This document shows, piece after piece, positions 1-7,565 of a stretch of DNA of 64,000 bases (the first letter of the stretch is position 1; every line of letters begins with the position of its first letter). Origin of the DNA: Thermoflexus hugenholtzii JAD2 (GTDB taxonomy: Bacteria; Chloroflexota; Dehalococcoidia; UBA2979). A model generated the notes under the pieces. It made no database searches, was not told the DNA's origin, and saw only the letters and a list, made by a program, of their open reading frames with translations. Both the position numbers and the translations under genes were made by a program. The DNA lies in assembly GCA_945903275.1 (NCBI GenBank), contig CAMDNW010000006.1, forward strand, positions 1 to 64,000, in the 5' to 3' direction.

Positions 1-144
1 ACCGAGATGGTGATGCCCGGGGATAACGTGACCGTGAGCATCGAACTGATTACGCCAGTGGCGGTGGAAGCGGGCCTACGCTTCGCCATCCGCGAGGGCG
101 GACGCACCGTCGGCGCTGGCGTTATTACCGAAATTACTGCCTAA
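1..144 (+). CDS. tuf: Elongation factor Tu, C-terminal fragment
   Basis: Forty-seven codons remain of EF-Tu, the GTPase that delivers aminoacyl-tRNA to the ribosome; the rest lies upstream of the window. The residues are from the last beta-barrel (domain III): [10 protein letters not shown] near the left edge and [14 protein letters not shown] just before the TAA stop, both highly conserved in EF-Tu. It is followed at 70 bp by rpmG, a common bacterial order (tuf-rpmG-secE-nusG). Only the fragment can be judged, but the family call is safe. Confidence 0.95.
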   Translation, partial: TEMVMPGDNVTVSIELITPVAVEAGLRFAIREGGRTVGAGVITEITA

Positions 145-213
145 CCAGCGTAGAGTAGGTGTGCATGCGCCCCGACTCAACACCGAGGCGGCACGCAGGA
201 GAGGAGGGGCATC

Positions 214-381
214 ATGCCCAAGGCCCGAGCAGACCGCGAGCACATCACATTGGCTTGTGCCGAGTGCCGCCATCGGAACTACCACACAGTCAAGAACCGC
301 CGGAACGACGCCGAGCGCATTGAACTGAAAAAATACTGCCCGCGATGCCGGGCACACCACGCGCACCGCGAGACACGCTAA
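214..381 (+). CDS. rpmG: 50S ribosomal protein L33, zinc-binding form
   Basis: A 55-residue protein of the large ribosomal subunit, the usual length for L33. Two CxxC pairs (Cys15/Cys18 and Cys42/Cys45) make this the zinc-binding (C+) form rather than the cysteine-free paralogue. The core around KKYCPRC is typical. The ATG is preceded by a GGAGGGG Shine-Dalgarno sequence at about 203-209. It lies between tuf and secE, and the 69 bp to secE contain no tRNA gene, although some bacteria carry tRNA-Trp there. Confidence 0.95.
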   Translation: MPKARADREHITLACAECRHRNYHTVKNRRNDAERIELKKYCPRCRAHHAHRETR

Positions 382-450
382 CCGCGTTCGCGATAGCGCA
401 GTAGGCCGTCTCGGCTTCCGGGCCGGGACAACAAACGAAGGAGCACCTTC

Positions 451-762
451 ATGGGCCGAGCGGCCCGACGGCAGCAAGACCGCCAATCGAAGCGTCAGCC
501 GCTACCCACCCGGGCACGCGGCCTGACGACCTCGCCATCCGTCGCGCTGCCCGCAGGCGCGCAGGCGGTCGCCGGACCGTGGTGGAAGCCGCGCTGGGCG
601 ATGGACATCATCAGCGAACTACGGAAGGTAACTTGGCCAACGCGCCAGGAGACCGTACACCTGACCGTAGTAGTAGTCGTGATATCGCTGCTCTTCGGCA
701 TCGTGCTGGGAACGGCAGACTTCGCGTTCTCGTGGCTTGTCGAAGAGACGATCCTCCGGTAG
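451..762 (+). CDS. secE: Preprotein translocase subunit SecE
   Basis: A 103-residue single-span subunit that stabilises SecY in the Sec translocon. The hallmark ELRKVTWPTRQE lies at residues 56-67 and is followed by one hydrophobic segment at about 71-90. The first 50 residues form a basic, disordered extension (many Arg and Gln) longer than in minimal SecE proteins. The ATG follows a GAAGGAGC ribosome binding site at about 437-444. The gene is directly before nusG, the usual pairing. Confidence 0.95.
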   Translation: MGRAARRQQDRQSKRQPLPTRARGLTTSPSVALPAGAQAVAGPWWKPRWAMDIISELRKVTWPTRQETVHLTVVVVVISLLFGIVLGTADFAFSWLVEETILR

Positions 763-800
763 CGGTTCAGACCCGGCGCGTCAGCGCGCTGGGCCAGGCA

Positions 801-814
801 GGAGTGCTCCACTG
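801..814 (+). promoter_or_regulatory. Shine-Dalgarno and CTG start codon of nusG
   Basis: GGAG at 801-804 lies 7 bases before CTG at 812-814, in frame with nusG. No ATG or GTG is in frame near the expected N-terminus. The only conventional alternative is TTG at 737, which overlaps secE by 26 bp and has no visible Shine-Dalgarno. Translation from CTG would give MTNVAIDHDQH as the N-terminus. This is an inference from spacing. Confidence 0.5.
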
Positions 815-1426
815 ACGAACGTAGCGATCGATCACGACCAGCACACTACCCCGCCCGAGGGAGAGATCGAGACGCCCGCGGACGACGACAGCCGCCGCTG
901 GTACATCGTGCAGACCTACTCGGGATACGAGAACAAGGTCCAGAAAAACCTGGATCAGCGCATCAAGCACATGGACATGAGCGACAAGATCTTCCAGGTG
1001 GTCATCCCCATCGAGAAGGAGATCGAAATCCACGACGGGCAGCGGCGCGAAGTCTCGCGGAAGCTGTTCCCGGGCTACGTGCTGGTGCAAATGGTGATGG
1101 AAGACGACTCCTGGTACGTAGTTCGTAACACTCCAGGAGTCACCGGGTTCGCGGGGAACACCAACGAGAACGACCACTCGCGGCCGATGCCGCTGGGCGA
1201 CGACGAGGTGGCGCGGATCCTGCGGCAGATGAACACCGCTGCGCCGCGCATCAATATCGGCTTCAAGGTGGGCGAGTCTGTGCGAGTCACAGACGGCCCA
1301 TTTATCGATTTCGTAGGCCAGGTAGACGAGATCAACCTCGACAAGGGGAAGGTTCGCGTCATGGTCTCGATGTTCGGCCGCGAGACGCCGGTCGAACTCG
1401 ACTTCTTGCAGGTCGAGAAGCAGTAG
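812..1426 (+). CDS. nusG: Transcription termination/antitermination factor NusG
   Basis: About 204 residues. NusG binds the RNA polymerase clamp, raises processivity, and links polymerase to Rho (encoded at 43872-45242) and to ribosomes. The NGN domain begins at RRWYIVQTYSGYENKVQKNL and contains the FPGYVLVQM strand; the C-terminal KOW domain includes VGESVRVTDGPF and ends VELDFLQVEKQ. I place the start at CTG 812, after GGAG; the longest reading frame with a conventional start begins at TTG 737 inside secE and would add 25 residues. The gene lies between secE and rplK, as in most bacteria. Confidence 0.93.
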   Translation: MTNVAIDHDQHTTPPEGEIETPADDDSRRWYIVQTYSGYENKVQKNLDQRIKHMDMSDKIFQVVIPIEKEIEIHDGQRREVSRKLFPGYVLVQMVMEDDSWYVVRNTPGVTGFAGNTNENDHSRPMPLGDDEVARILRQMNTAAPRINIGFKVGESVRVTDGPFIDFVGQVDEINLDKGKVRVMVSMFGRETPVELDFLQVEKQ

Positions 1427-1492
1427 CGTCCAGCCAGCAGCGCGGGAGTGCGCGTCAACGCACGTCAGTACCGCACCAGCAAGTAGGGTGAG

Positions 1493-1915
1493 ATGGCCAA
1501 GAAAGTCCGCGCAGTGGTGACACTGCAAATCCCGGCGGGGAAAGCGAACCCCGCGCCGCCAGTGGGTACCGCACTCGGCCCCCACGGCATCAACATCATG
1601 GACTTCGTGAAGGGGTACAACGAGCGTACGGCCGGCATGGACGGCCAGATCATCCCGGCGCAGATCACGATCTTCGAAGATCGCTCGTTCACCTTCGTGC
1701 TGAAAACACCGCCAGCGTCCGACCTACTGCGCAAGGCAGCCGGCGTACCGAAGGGATCGGCTAGTCAGCTACAGCAGGTCGCAGGCAAAGTGACGGCGGA
1801 GCAGGTGCGGCAGATCGCAACGCAAAAACTGCCCGACCTGAACACCAGCGACGTAGAGCAGGCAATCAAGAGCATCGAGGGGACTGCCCGCTCGATGGGC
1901 ATTGAGGTGGTGTAG
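1493..1915 (+). CDS. rplK: 50S ribosomal protein L11
   Basis: A 140-residue protein of the GTPase-associated centre. The N-terminal [37 protein letters not shown] is almost invariant in L11, and the C-terminal rRNA-binding domain ends [14 protein letters not shown]. The ATG follows an AGGGTGAG ribosome binding site. L11 is the substrate of PrmA, whose gene is in this window at 35222-36169. rplA follows after 2 bp, so translation is probably coupled. Confidence 0.97.
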   Translation: MAKKVRAVVTLQIPAGKANPAPPVGTALGPHGINIMDFVKGYNERTAGMDGQIIPAQITIFEDRSFTFVLKTPPASDLLRKAAGVPKGSASQLQQVAGKVTAEQVRQIATQKLPDLNTSDVEQAIKSIEGTARSMGIEVV

Positions 1916-1917
1916 CC

Positions 1918-2634
1918 GTGGCAAAAGAAGGCAAGCGCATCATCTCCGCACGCGAGAAGGTCGAAAAGGGCCGTGCCTACGACCCAGCAGCGGCTGTCTC
2001 GCTGGTAAAAGAAGCGGCCACCGCCAAGTTCGACGAGACCGTGGAGCTGCACCTGAGGACAGGCCTCGATGGGCGACACGCTGACCAGCAGATCCGCGGC
2101 ACGGTCGTGCTGCCACATGGCCTAGGCAAGAACATGCGAGTGGTCGTCTTCGCCGAAGGCGAAGCGGCGTCCCTCGCCATGCAGGCGGGCGCCGACGAAG
2201 TCGGCGGCGACGAATTGATCGAACGGGTCGCCGGCGGCTACACCGCCTTCGACGTGGCGCTGGCGCAGCGGGACTTGATGGGCAAGGTCGGGCGGCTCGG
2301 GCGTGTGCTCGGCCCGCGCGGCCTGATGCCGAACCCGCGTTCCAGCACGGTCGTGGAAACGCAGGACATGGCCCGCGCGGTGCGGGAGGCTAAAGCAGGA
2401 CGTGTCGAATTCCGCCTCGACCGCACCAACCTAGTACACGTCCCAATCGGCAAGGCCTCATTCAGCCAGGAGACGCTGCTGGACAATCTGACAGCGCTGG
2501 TGAGCGAGATCGTGAAGGCCCGGCCATCAGCCGCGAAGGGCCAGTACATCAAGGGCGCGACGCTGACCTCAACAATGGGGCCGGGCGTGCCGGTGGAAGT
2601 AGCGCCCATGCTGGCCCTGTCGACTGAGGCGTAG
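1918..2634 (+). CDS. rplA: 50S ribosomal protein L1
   Basis: A 238-residue protein of the L1 stalk, which moves with E-site tRNA and in many bacteria represses its own operon. Recognisable segments are HLRTGLDGRHADQQIRGTVVLPHG, GRVLGPRGLMPNPRSSTV and the C-terminal IKGATLTSTMGPGVPVE. It starts at GTG, 2 bp after the rplK stop. It is the last gene before the roughly 280-bp L10 leader. Confidence 0.97.
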   Translation: MAKEGKRIISAREKVEKGRAYDPAAAVSLVKEAATAKFDETVELHLRTGLDGRHADQQIRGTVVLPHGLGKNMRVVVFAEGEAASLAMQAGADEVGGDELIERVAGGYTAFDVALAQRDLMGKVGRLGRVLGPRGLMPNPRSSTVVETQDMARAVREAKAGRVEFRLDRTNLVHVPIGKASFSQETLLDNLTALVSEIVKARPSAAKGQYIKGATLTSTMGPGVPVEVAPMLALSTEA

Positions 2635-2648
2635 CCAGCAACCGCAGG

Positions 2649-2677
2649 CTGCGGATAGCACCGCAAGCCTGTAGAAT
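2649..2677 (+). promoter_or_regulatory. Probable promoter of the rplJL leader
   Basis: A TAGAAT -10 box at 2672-2677 lies 17 bp after CTGCGG (2649-2654), a weak -35. It is just past rplA and just before the conserved L10 leader, where rplJL promoters usually lie. Confidence 0.45.
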
Positions 2678-2681
2678 ACGT

Positions 2682-2902
2682 AATCGGTCGCGGCCTTCGG
2701 GCCGCAAGGAACCGCCAGAGACCACGGGTTCCCCCGGCTATGCCGCAGGAACAAAGGCCACAAGGCTGCCCGTGCAGGTGGGAACGGCACCCGAGCATCT
2801 CGCCAGCGCATCTGCGTATGGCTCCGCTCGCGCCCTCCCGCCACACCAGAACGGCGGAGCGGGCGCGATCTGTTTTCTCAACTGCGGAAACGGATCTTGC
2901 GG
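2682..2902 (+). ncRNA. L10-type ribosomal protein leader (autoregulatory RNA)
   Basis: This stretch before rplJ contains the signature AACCGCCAGAGACCACGGGTT (about 2709-2729), which resembles the kink-turn region bound by L10 or the L10-L12 complex in L10 leaders. It is preceded by a GGCC/GGCC stem near 2691-2704. At the 3' end a GC-rich hairpin (2830-2842 with 2853-2866) is followed by TGTTTT, so the leader can also act as an attenuator. Known of the family: excess L10 binds the leader and lowers rplJL expression. A covariance search against RF00557 would confirm it. Confidence 0.7.
2830..2877 (+). terminator. Attenuator hairpin in the rplJ leader
   Basis: GCGCCCTCCCGCC (2830-2842) pairs with GGCGGAGCGGGCGC (2853-2866) with one mismatch or bulge, followed by TGTTTT at 2871-2876. 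The position, 38 bases before the rplJ start, fits premature termination controlled by the L10 leader. Confidence 0.55.
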
Positions 2903-2914
2903 ATGGAGGTGCGA

Positions 2915-3445
2915 TTGCCAACGCAACACAAAATCGACCAAGTGGCGGACCTGACCGCCCTGCTGCGTGACGCCGAGATCACCATCGGCGCCGCATATCA
3001 GGGGCTCAAGGTGTCCGACCTCACCTCGCTGCGCCGCACTCTCAACGGCGAAGGCGTACAGGTGCGGGTGGTGAAAAACACTCTGCTCCGGCGCGCGGCC
3101 ACCGATGCGGGACGAGAAGAGATCGCTCAACTGGCCAACGGGCCAACCGCGATCCTCGTGGGAACCGACCCGGTAGGCACTGCCCGCGTGGTGATGCAGT
3201 ACTGCCGCGAACACGCGCAGTCACCGTTCCAGGTACGGGGCGCAGTCGTCGGCGGCTCTGTCGTCGACGCGGCGTACGTGGAAGACCTGTCCACAGTGCC
3301 GCCGCGCGACCAGTTGCTCGCCCGCATAGCAGGGAACCTCACGGGCAAGATCGCGGAACTCGCCGGGCTGTTGCAGGCGACCACACGCGACTTCGCAAGC
3401 CTTATCGATGCTCGAGCAAATCAGCTCGAGGGCCAGCAATCCTAG
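2915..3445 (+). CDS. rplJ: 50S ribosomal protein L10
   Basis: About 176 residues. L10 anchors L7/L12 dimers to the ribosome. The N-terminal half shows YQGLKVSDLTSLRRTL and the RVVKNTLLRRA rRNA-binding segment; the C-terminal helix (about 130-170) binds L12. I chose TTG 2915, which follows GGATGGAGG with a 5-base gap and gives the usual MPTQHKIDQV opening. In-frame alternatives are ATG 2903 and TTG 2897, which would lie inside or before that ribosome binding site. rplL follows. Confidence 0.95.
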   Translation: MPTQHKIDQVADLTALLRDAEITIGAAYQGLKVSDLTSLRRTLNGEGVQVRVVKNTLLRRAATDAGREEIAQLANGPTAILVGTDPVGTARVVMQYCREHAQSPFQVRGAVVGGSVVDAAYVEDLSTVPPRDQLLARIAGNLTGKIAELAGLLQATTRDFASLIDARANQLEGQQS

Positions 3446-3481
3446 TAGACGACCGGCGATGCCGGACAGAAGGAGATAGAG

Positions 3482-3871
3482 ATGCCCAAGGTTGAAGAAG
3501 CGCTGGATATCATTCAGGGGATGACCATCCTTGAACTCCGTGACCTGAACAAGGCCATCGAGGAGAAGTTTGGCGTCACAGCGGCAGCGCCGATGATGAT
3601 GGCGGCAGCGATGCCTGGCATGGCCGGCGGCGGAGCCGCAGCGGTGGCCGAGGAGGAGCAGACCGAATTCGACCTGATCCTCACGGACTTCGGCGCCAAC
3701 AAGATCAACGTCATCAAGGTCGTGCGCGAACTGACGAGCTTGGGCCTGAAAGACGCCAAGGACTTGGTCGAGGCTGCGCCGAAGTCGGTCAAGGACGCGA
3801 TGCCTAAGGCCGAGGCCCAGGCCGCCAAGGCCAAGCTCGAAGAGGCCGGCGCGAAGGTGGAACTCAAGTAG
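3482..3871 (+). CDS. rplL: 50S ribosomal protein L7/L12
   Basis: A 129-residue stalk protein that recruits translation factors. The N-terminal dimerisation helices (residues 1-35) are followed by an Ala/Met/Gly-rich hinge (about 38-58) and the conserved C-terminal domain with EKTEF-like [46 protein letters not shown]. An AGAAGGAGATAGAG ribosome binding site precedes the ATG. A strong terminator follows; rpoB, the usual next gene, is absent here. Confidence 0.97.
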   Translation: MPKVEEALDIIQGMTILELRDLNKAIEEKFGVTAAAPMMMAAAMPGMAGGGAAAVAEEEQTEFDLILTDFGANKINVIKVVRELTSLGLKDAKDLVEAAPKSVKDAMPKAEAQAAKAKLEEAGAKVELK

Positions 3872-3895
3872 CACTCTCCCGTCATCCAGCGGTGG

Positions 3896-3941
3896 ACGCA
3901 GCCGCGCCCGTGCCCTGGCATAGGCGCGGCTGCGTGTTTGT
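3896..3941 (+). terminator. Rho-independent terminator after rplL
   Basis: A perfect 13-bp stem, ACGCAGCCGCGCC (3896-3908) with GGCGCGGCTGCGT (3923-3935), is followed by GTTTGT. It closes the ribosomal protein cluster. Confidence 0.8.
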
Positions 3942-3976
3942 GCCGCGCGGCTGTAGGGCGTGCCAGCCGTCCGTGA

Positions 3977-3982
3977 TAGGCT
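3977..3982 (+). promoter_or_regulatory. -10 box, leaderless promoter
   Basis: TAGGCT at 3977-3982 ends 6 bases before the ATG at 3989, so transcription would start at or next to the A of ATG. No Shine-Dalgarno sequence is present and no convincing -35 is seen. Confidence 0.4.
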
Positions 3983-3988
3983 GACTGT

Positions 3989-4555
3989 ATGCAGTGCTTC
4001 CGGTGCGACCAGCCGGCCGTCCAGGAGTGCCCCCGCTGCGGCGCCCTGTACTGTGACGACCACGGCGATGCGCTGTGCGAGCGCTGCATGGACCCCGCGT
4101 CCGCCATGCCGTCGTATCGCGTCTACCGAGGATCGTTGGCCGCGCTAATGATTGGGTCGATCTTCGCGGTCTGGCTGCTGGTACGTCCTGGCGGCGAGGC
4201 CGACCAGGACGGGCCACCGGCAGCCTTGGCGGCCGTGCTGCCAACAGCCACACCAACCACTCGGCCAGCACGGCCAGCCGGAACCAGCACACCAGCGAGC
4301 ACGAGCACGGCCCCAGCCGGATCGCCCACCCCAGCCGCTTCGACGGCAACACCGCGCCTCACGGCCGCCCCAGCTACCGCGACGGCATCGGCCGAACGGT
4401 CGCATACCGTGAAAACCGGGGACACCCTGTACGGCATCGCCGACCAGTACCGCGGCAGCACTGATCTCCAGACGTTCCTCGAGCGTATCTACTCGGCCAA
4501 CGGTTTACGCGAAAACAGCCTTCTGTCGCTCGGCGATGTGGTAAAACTCCCCTAA
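3989..4555 (+). CDS. Zinc-finger, membrane-anchored LysM protein
   Basis: A 188-residue protein with an unusual order of parts. Residues 3-36 form a compact Cys/His cluster (CFRCDQ, CPRCGALYCDDHGDALCERC) that resembles a B-box or ZnF-type finger. One membrane span follows at about 49-65, then a 70-residue Thr/Pro/Ala/Ser linker, and a C-terminal LysM domain (HTVKTGDTLYGIADQYRG to LSLGDVVKLP). Topology suggests a cytoplasmic finger and an outside peptidoglycan-binding LysM. The function is unknown to me. It appears to have a leaderless promoter. Confidence 0.8.
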   Translation: MQCFRCDQPAVQECPRCGALYCDDHGDALCERCMDPASAMPSYRVYRGSLAALMIGSIFAVWLLVRPGGEADQDGPPAALAAVLPTATPTTRPARPAGTSTPASTSTAPAGSPTPAASTATPRLTAAPATATASAERSHTVKTGDTLYGIADQYRGSTDLQTFLERIYSANGLRENSLLSLGDVVKLP

Positions 4556-4556
4556 C

Positions 4557-5057
4557 GTGAACGACGGGCCTCGGTACCTTGAAGAGAATCCAGACCACCG
4601 CCGCACACTGATGCGGATAGCGGTGCTGAACACGCCGTGTGCGCTTGGTGCAGGTGCGCTGTTTTCCATGTCCCTCGCCAGCTTCCTCGGAGGCTCGCTC
4701 GGCGCAATTCTTCCCATGATCCTGCTGGCTGTGATCACGCTCTCGTTCGCAAGCGAGGCTTACTCAGCCAGCCGAGACTTACGCGCGACTCCGGTCGCGA
4801 TGACCGGCGAGGTGCGGCGGACATGGTCGCGCGGCAGCCTCATGTGGTTCTTCCGTTCACACTACATGCTCGTAGACAAGGTCGTGTTCACGGTCTCGCC
4901 GGTCACATCGCTCAGCGTGCAGCCAGGGGACACCGTCGAAGTCGAGCACTGGCCGTACTCCAAGACCGTGATTCGCGTTCACATGGTCAGCCAGGCGCAC
5001 CGCGAACTGCCACAGCGCCAGGACAACACACGGCGGTTGCCCGGACGCGATCGGTGA
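4557..5057 (+). CDS. Small membrane protein, unknown function
   Basis: A 166-residue protein that starts at GTG one base after the preceding stop, so the two genes are probably co-translated. Two hydrophobic stretches (about 21-45 and 50-70) form a hairpin in the membrane. The rest (about 75-150) is soluble and beta-rich (AMTGEVRRTW, HYMLVDKVVFTVSP, VQPGDTVEVEHWPYSKTVIRVH), with a basic tail. I do not recognise the family. Its stop overlaps the GTG of the broken radC. Confidence 0.65.
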   Translation: MNDGPRYLEENPDHRRTLMRIAVLNTPCALGAGALFSMSLASFLGGSLGAILPMILLAVITLSFASEAYSASRDLRATPVAMTGEVRRTWSRGSLMWFFRSHYMLVDKVVFTVSPVTSLSVQPGDTVEVEHWPYSKTVIRVHMVSQAHRELPQRQDNTRRLPGRDR

Positions 5058-5748
5058 ACGAGCCGGCGCATACCGGCTCCGGGCCTCCGACCGTCCCTTC
5101 ACCGAACGTCCTCGCGAGCGCCTTGCACGAGTGGGCCGCAAGCCCTCACGACTGCGGAATTGATCGCCATCCTGCTGCGCACAGGGACACCCGCAGAGTC
5201 AGTGCTGCAACTAGCAGGACGACTGCTGGCGGAACAGCAAGGATTGCGCGGCCTCGCGTCGCTCGACACCACGCAACTCATCGACGAACACGGCATGGGG
5301 CTGGCCAAGGCTACCACCACCGCGGCGGCGTTCGAACTGGGACGGCGGCTCGCAGTAGAAGGCGACGTTCCCCGCCCGACAGTGACAACGCCCGCCGACA
5401 TCGCTCGGCAATTGCAGGCGGAGATGGGATTGCTGCCGCAGGAAGAGGTGCTCACGCTGACACGCGGCACCGGCTGCTATCAAAAACAACGCTGTACCAT
5501 GGCTCGCTCAACTCGACTCCGGCTCGGGTGGCCGACCTGTTCCGGGAGGCCGTGCGGCAGAACGCGTTCGCGATCGCCATAGCGCACAACCACCCGAGCG
5601 GCGACCCCGCGTCGAGCCTTGATGACATCCAGTTCACCAAGACCATCGTGGCAGCCGGACAGTTGATGCAGATAGAAGTACTAGACCACCTTGTCTTCGG
5701 ACACGGACGCTACGTCTCGTTGCGAGAGCGGCGCTCGGGTTCGAATAG
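5054..5748 (+). pseudogene. radC: DNA repair protein RadC, frameshifted
   Basis: The full length of a RadC-type protein (about 225 residues expected; 695 bp present) can be read only by changing frame. The segments are: AYRLRASDRPFTERPRERLARVG (5062-5132); GPQALTTAELIAILLRTGT through LLPQEEVLTL (5130-5463), with the HhH-like region; and DTRHRLLSKTTLYHGSLNST through YVSLRER (5460-5735), with the metal-binding HNHPSGD motif intact near 5587-5607. At least three frame changes (near 5062, 5132 and 5463) are needed and the last segment has no stop. The likely start is GTG 5054, overlapping the upstream stop. It is either a recent pseudogene or a cluster of base errors. Confidence 0.8.
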
Positions 5749-5754
5749 CCGCCT

Positions 5755-5762
5755 GCTAAACT
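5755..5762 (+). promoter_or_regulatory. Extended -10, leaderless promoter of cvpA
   Basis: TGC immediately before TAAACT (5757-5762) makes an extended -10. The box ends 6 bases before the ATG at 5769, which implies a leaderless mRNA. Confidence 0.45.
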
Positions 5763-5768
5763 ACGGCT

Positions 5769-6326
5769 ATGTCGTGGATCGACCTCGCCATCGCCGGAGC
5801 CATCGCCTGGCCCACGTTCACCGCGTTCCGGACGGGACTGATCCGCCAGATCGTGTCGCTCGCGAGCGTGATCGCAGGCGGATTGGCGGCGTCTCGGCTA
5901 TACGACCGGCTCTCCGCGAATATCGACTTCCTCATCGCCGACCCGCAGTTACGGAACCTCGCGTCGTTCGTGGCGATCTTCGCCGGATGCATCGTAATCG
6001 GGCAGGTTGTGGGGATGCTGGCTCGGTCAGTAGCGAGCCTGCTCTTCCTAGGGCCAATCGATCACATCGGCGGAGCGGTGTTCGGATTCGTACAAGGTGT
6101 GCTTTCCGCCGCGTTCCTGCTCTTCGCGCTAACGGCGTTCCCAGCAGTCGGGCCGGTCACTGAAGCACTTGCCCAGTCGCGCATCGCTCCGATATTCCTC
6201 AATCGGCTGCCACTGCTGGAACGACTGTTACCGGGCGACTTTCGCGAGGCGCTCAACACATTCGGCGGCGAGATCCCATTGCCAGAGATACCGTCACTGC
6301 CTTCGGGCATTCCGGGCATCCAATGA
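5769..6326 (+). CDS. CvpA family membrane protein
   Basis: A 185-residue integral membrane protein of the CvpA (colicin V production) family. MSWIDLAIAGAIAWPTFTAFRTGLIRQIVSLASVIAGGLAA is the typical first part: a short amphipathic start, then a glycine-rich helix. Further spans lie at about 63-83 and 95-122 (IGGAVFGFVQGVLSAAFLLFAL). The C-terminal 60 residues are soluble and end in a Pro/Ser-rich tail (PLPEIPSLPSGIPGIQ). In the family, CvpA affects colicin secretion and envelope or membrane organisation; the molecular role is unsettled. It is followed by the HNH gene. Confidence 0.85.
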   Translation: MSWIDLAIAGAIAWPTFTAFRTGLIRQIVSLASVIAGGLAASRLYDRLSANIDFLIADPQLRNLASFVAIFAGCIVIGQVVGMLARSVASLLFLGPIDHIGGAVFGFVQGVLSAAFLLFALTAFPAVGPVTEALAQSRIAPIFLNRLPLLERLLPGDFREALNTFGGEIPLPEIPSLPSGIPGIQ

Positions 6327-6346
6327 CGGCCTCGGACGGGATGGAG

Positions 6347-6352
6347 TAAACT
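6347..6352 (+). promoter_or_regulatory. -10 box of the HNH gene
   Basis: TAAACT, the same hexamer as upstream of cvpA, lies 25 bases before the TTG start at 6378. This leaves room for a short leader with an AGGAG ribosome binding site at about 6364-6368. Confidence 0.4.
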
Positions 6353-6377
6353 CCGGTCACGGCAGGAGCGGCGCCAG

Positions 6378-6923
6378 TTGGCTATCGAGCGACGTGCCCT
6401 CGTCCTAAATCAGAACTACGAACCGTTGAACGTGTGCGCGGTCCGGCGGGCCTTTGTGCTCGTCTACCACGGCAAGGCCGAGATACTGCAAGCCTCGGAT
6501 GAGTGCATCCACGGGGTAGACACCGACTATCCGCTGCCTTCAGTCATCCGGCTGCACCAGCCGGTGCGGCGGCCCTGGCCGCGAGTGCGGCTGACACGCA
6601 AAGAGGTCTTCGCACGCGACGAGCAGCGTTGCCAGTACTGTGGAACGGCAGGCGGCGAACTGACGCTCGACCACGTCATCCCCCGGCATCGAGGCGGGCC
6701 ACACGCCTGGGAGAACCTCGTTACAGCGTGCCGCCCGTGCAATCACCGGAAGGGCGGCCGCACGCCCAGCGAGGCGCGAATGCGCTTGCTTCACCAGCCG
6801 ACGAGGCCAGCCGCGACCACAGCGACGCTCTTCGGCCAGTACTTGGAGCGGTACAGGGAGTGGCATCCGTTCCTGTTCGGCTGGCTCGACCGCGGGTCGC
6901 GGGCGGCCGTCGCCGCTTCGTAG
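6378..6923 (+). CDS. HNH endonuclease
   Basis: A 181-residue protein. The N-terminal part (ERRALVLNQNYEPLNVCAVRRAFVLVYHGKAEIL) is typical of a widespread stand-alone HNH family in high-GC bacteria and Chloroflexota. The nuclease core is CQYCG (about residues 87-91), LTLDHVIPRHRGGPHAWENLVTACRPCNHRKGGRTP: two CxxC zinc pairs, the catalytic DH and the final Asn/His. The C-terminus is Trp/Phe-rich (REWHPFLFGWLDRG). Start TTG 6378 after AGGAG. The cellular role of these HNH proteins is not established. Confidence 0.88.
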   Translation: MAIERRALVLNQNYEPLNVCAVRRAFVLVYHGKAEILQASDECIHGVDTDYPLPSVIRLHQPVRRPWPRVRLTRKEVFARDEQRCQYCGTAGGELTLDHVIPRHRGGPHAWENLVTACRPCNHRKGGRTPSEARMRLLHQPTRPAATTATLFGQYLERYREWHPFLFGWLDRGSRAAVAAS

Positions 6924-7118
6924 TAACTGGTAACCGGCATCGGGAGTTTCCGGGCCTGAGATCAGTCCGCGTCCCAAGTGCGTGCGCGCCACAAACTGGG
7001 CATCTTCGATGGCATGAGTGCGCCGGCAGCAGGGTCACAGCGAGCAGCAGTAACCCGGCGGCCGGAGCAAGTGGCAATCCGCCGTTCCCGAAAGCCTTAG
7101 GCCGACCAGCGACGGCGT

Positions 7119-7565
7119 GTGGCGGCACGTGACGTGCTCGCCACCATGCCTCCCATGGCCGCAGAACAGATACTGAAAGGCCGTCCAGTCGGCGGAGTCA
7201 GCGAGTTATTCACCGTGCTCAAGAGCGGCGAGTTCGTACCGAACGCTGAACAACTATCGGCGAATGAGTGCCTGCCAGCAACGACCGCACGAGCGGCGGA
7301 AGTACTCGAAACGCCCGCACAGATGTGGGACACCATGCGAGAGATGCTGCGTGCACCGGGCGTGACCGACGCAGTGCAGCACGCGATGGCGTTGCGCCGC
7401 GAGCAGTCGGCCGTGAGCACGCCTGCACAACTCAGCCAGACAGAAACGATCTTCAGCGGGGTGCTCCCGCTGCACCAGACAAACTGGTGGGAGATCGCGA
7501 TCCAGTTCCTGCTGCCTGGCAAGATGGCGAACGCCACCAATGGAAAGGACGCAACCAGCGGCTAG
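7119..7565 (+). CDS. Hypothetical protein
   Basis: A 148-residue reading frame from GTG 7119 to TAG 7565. I do not recognise it. It looks soluble and mostly helical (AAEVLETPAQMWDTMREMLRAPGVTDAVQHAMALRREQ), with a Trp pair near the C-terminus (HQTNWWEIAIQFLLPG). The opposite-strand frame at 7097-7540 has a Ser/Cys-rich composition typical of a shadow, so I prefer the plus strand. No clear ribosome binding site is seen. It converges on the minus-strand gene 7562-8272 with a 4-bp overlap. The 195 bp before it (6924-7118) hold nothing I can identify. Confidence 0.5.
   Translation: MAARDVLATMPPMAAEQILKGRPVGGVSELFTVLKSGEFVPNAEQLSANECLPATTARAAEVLETPAQMWDTMREMLRAPGVTDAVQHAMALRREQSAVSTPAQLSQTETIFSGVLPLHQTNWWEIAIQFLLPGKMANATNGKDATSG

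Noticed and set aside
5735-5760. GGTTCGAAT resembling a tRNA T-loop
   Set aside because: No acceptor, D or anticodon arm can be built around it; it is the end of the broken radC.
7014-7100. Short plus-strand frame (ATG 7014) in frame with the gene at 7119
   Set aside because: It ends at TAG before the gene. An N-terminal extension would need read-through; no family support.
7097-7540. 147-codon minus-strand frame opposite the unknown gene at 7119
   Set aside because: Rich in Ser, Cys and Thr and without a natural domain pattern; the plus-strand frame looks more like a protein.
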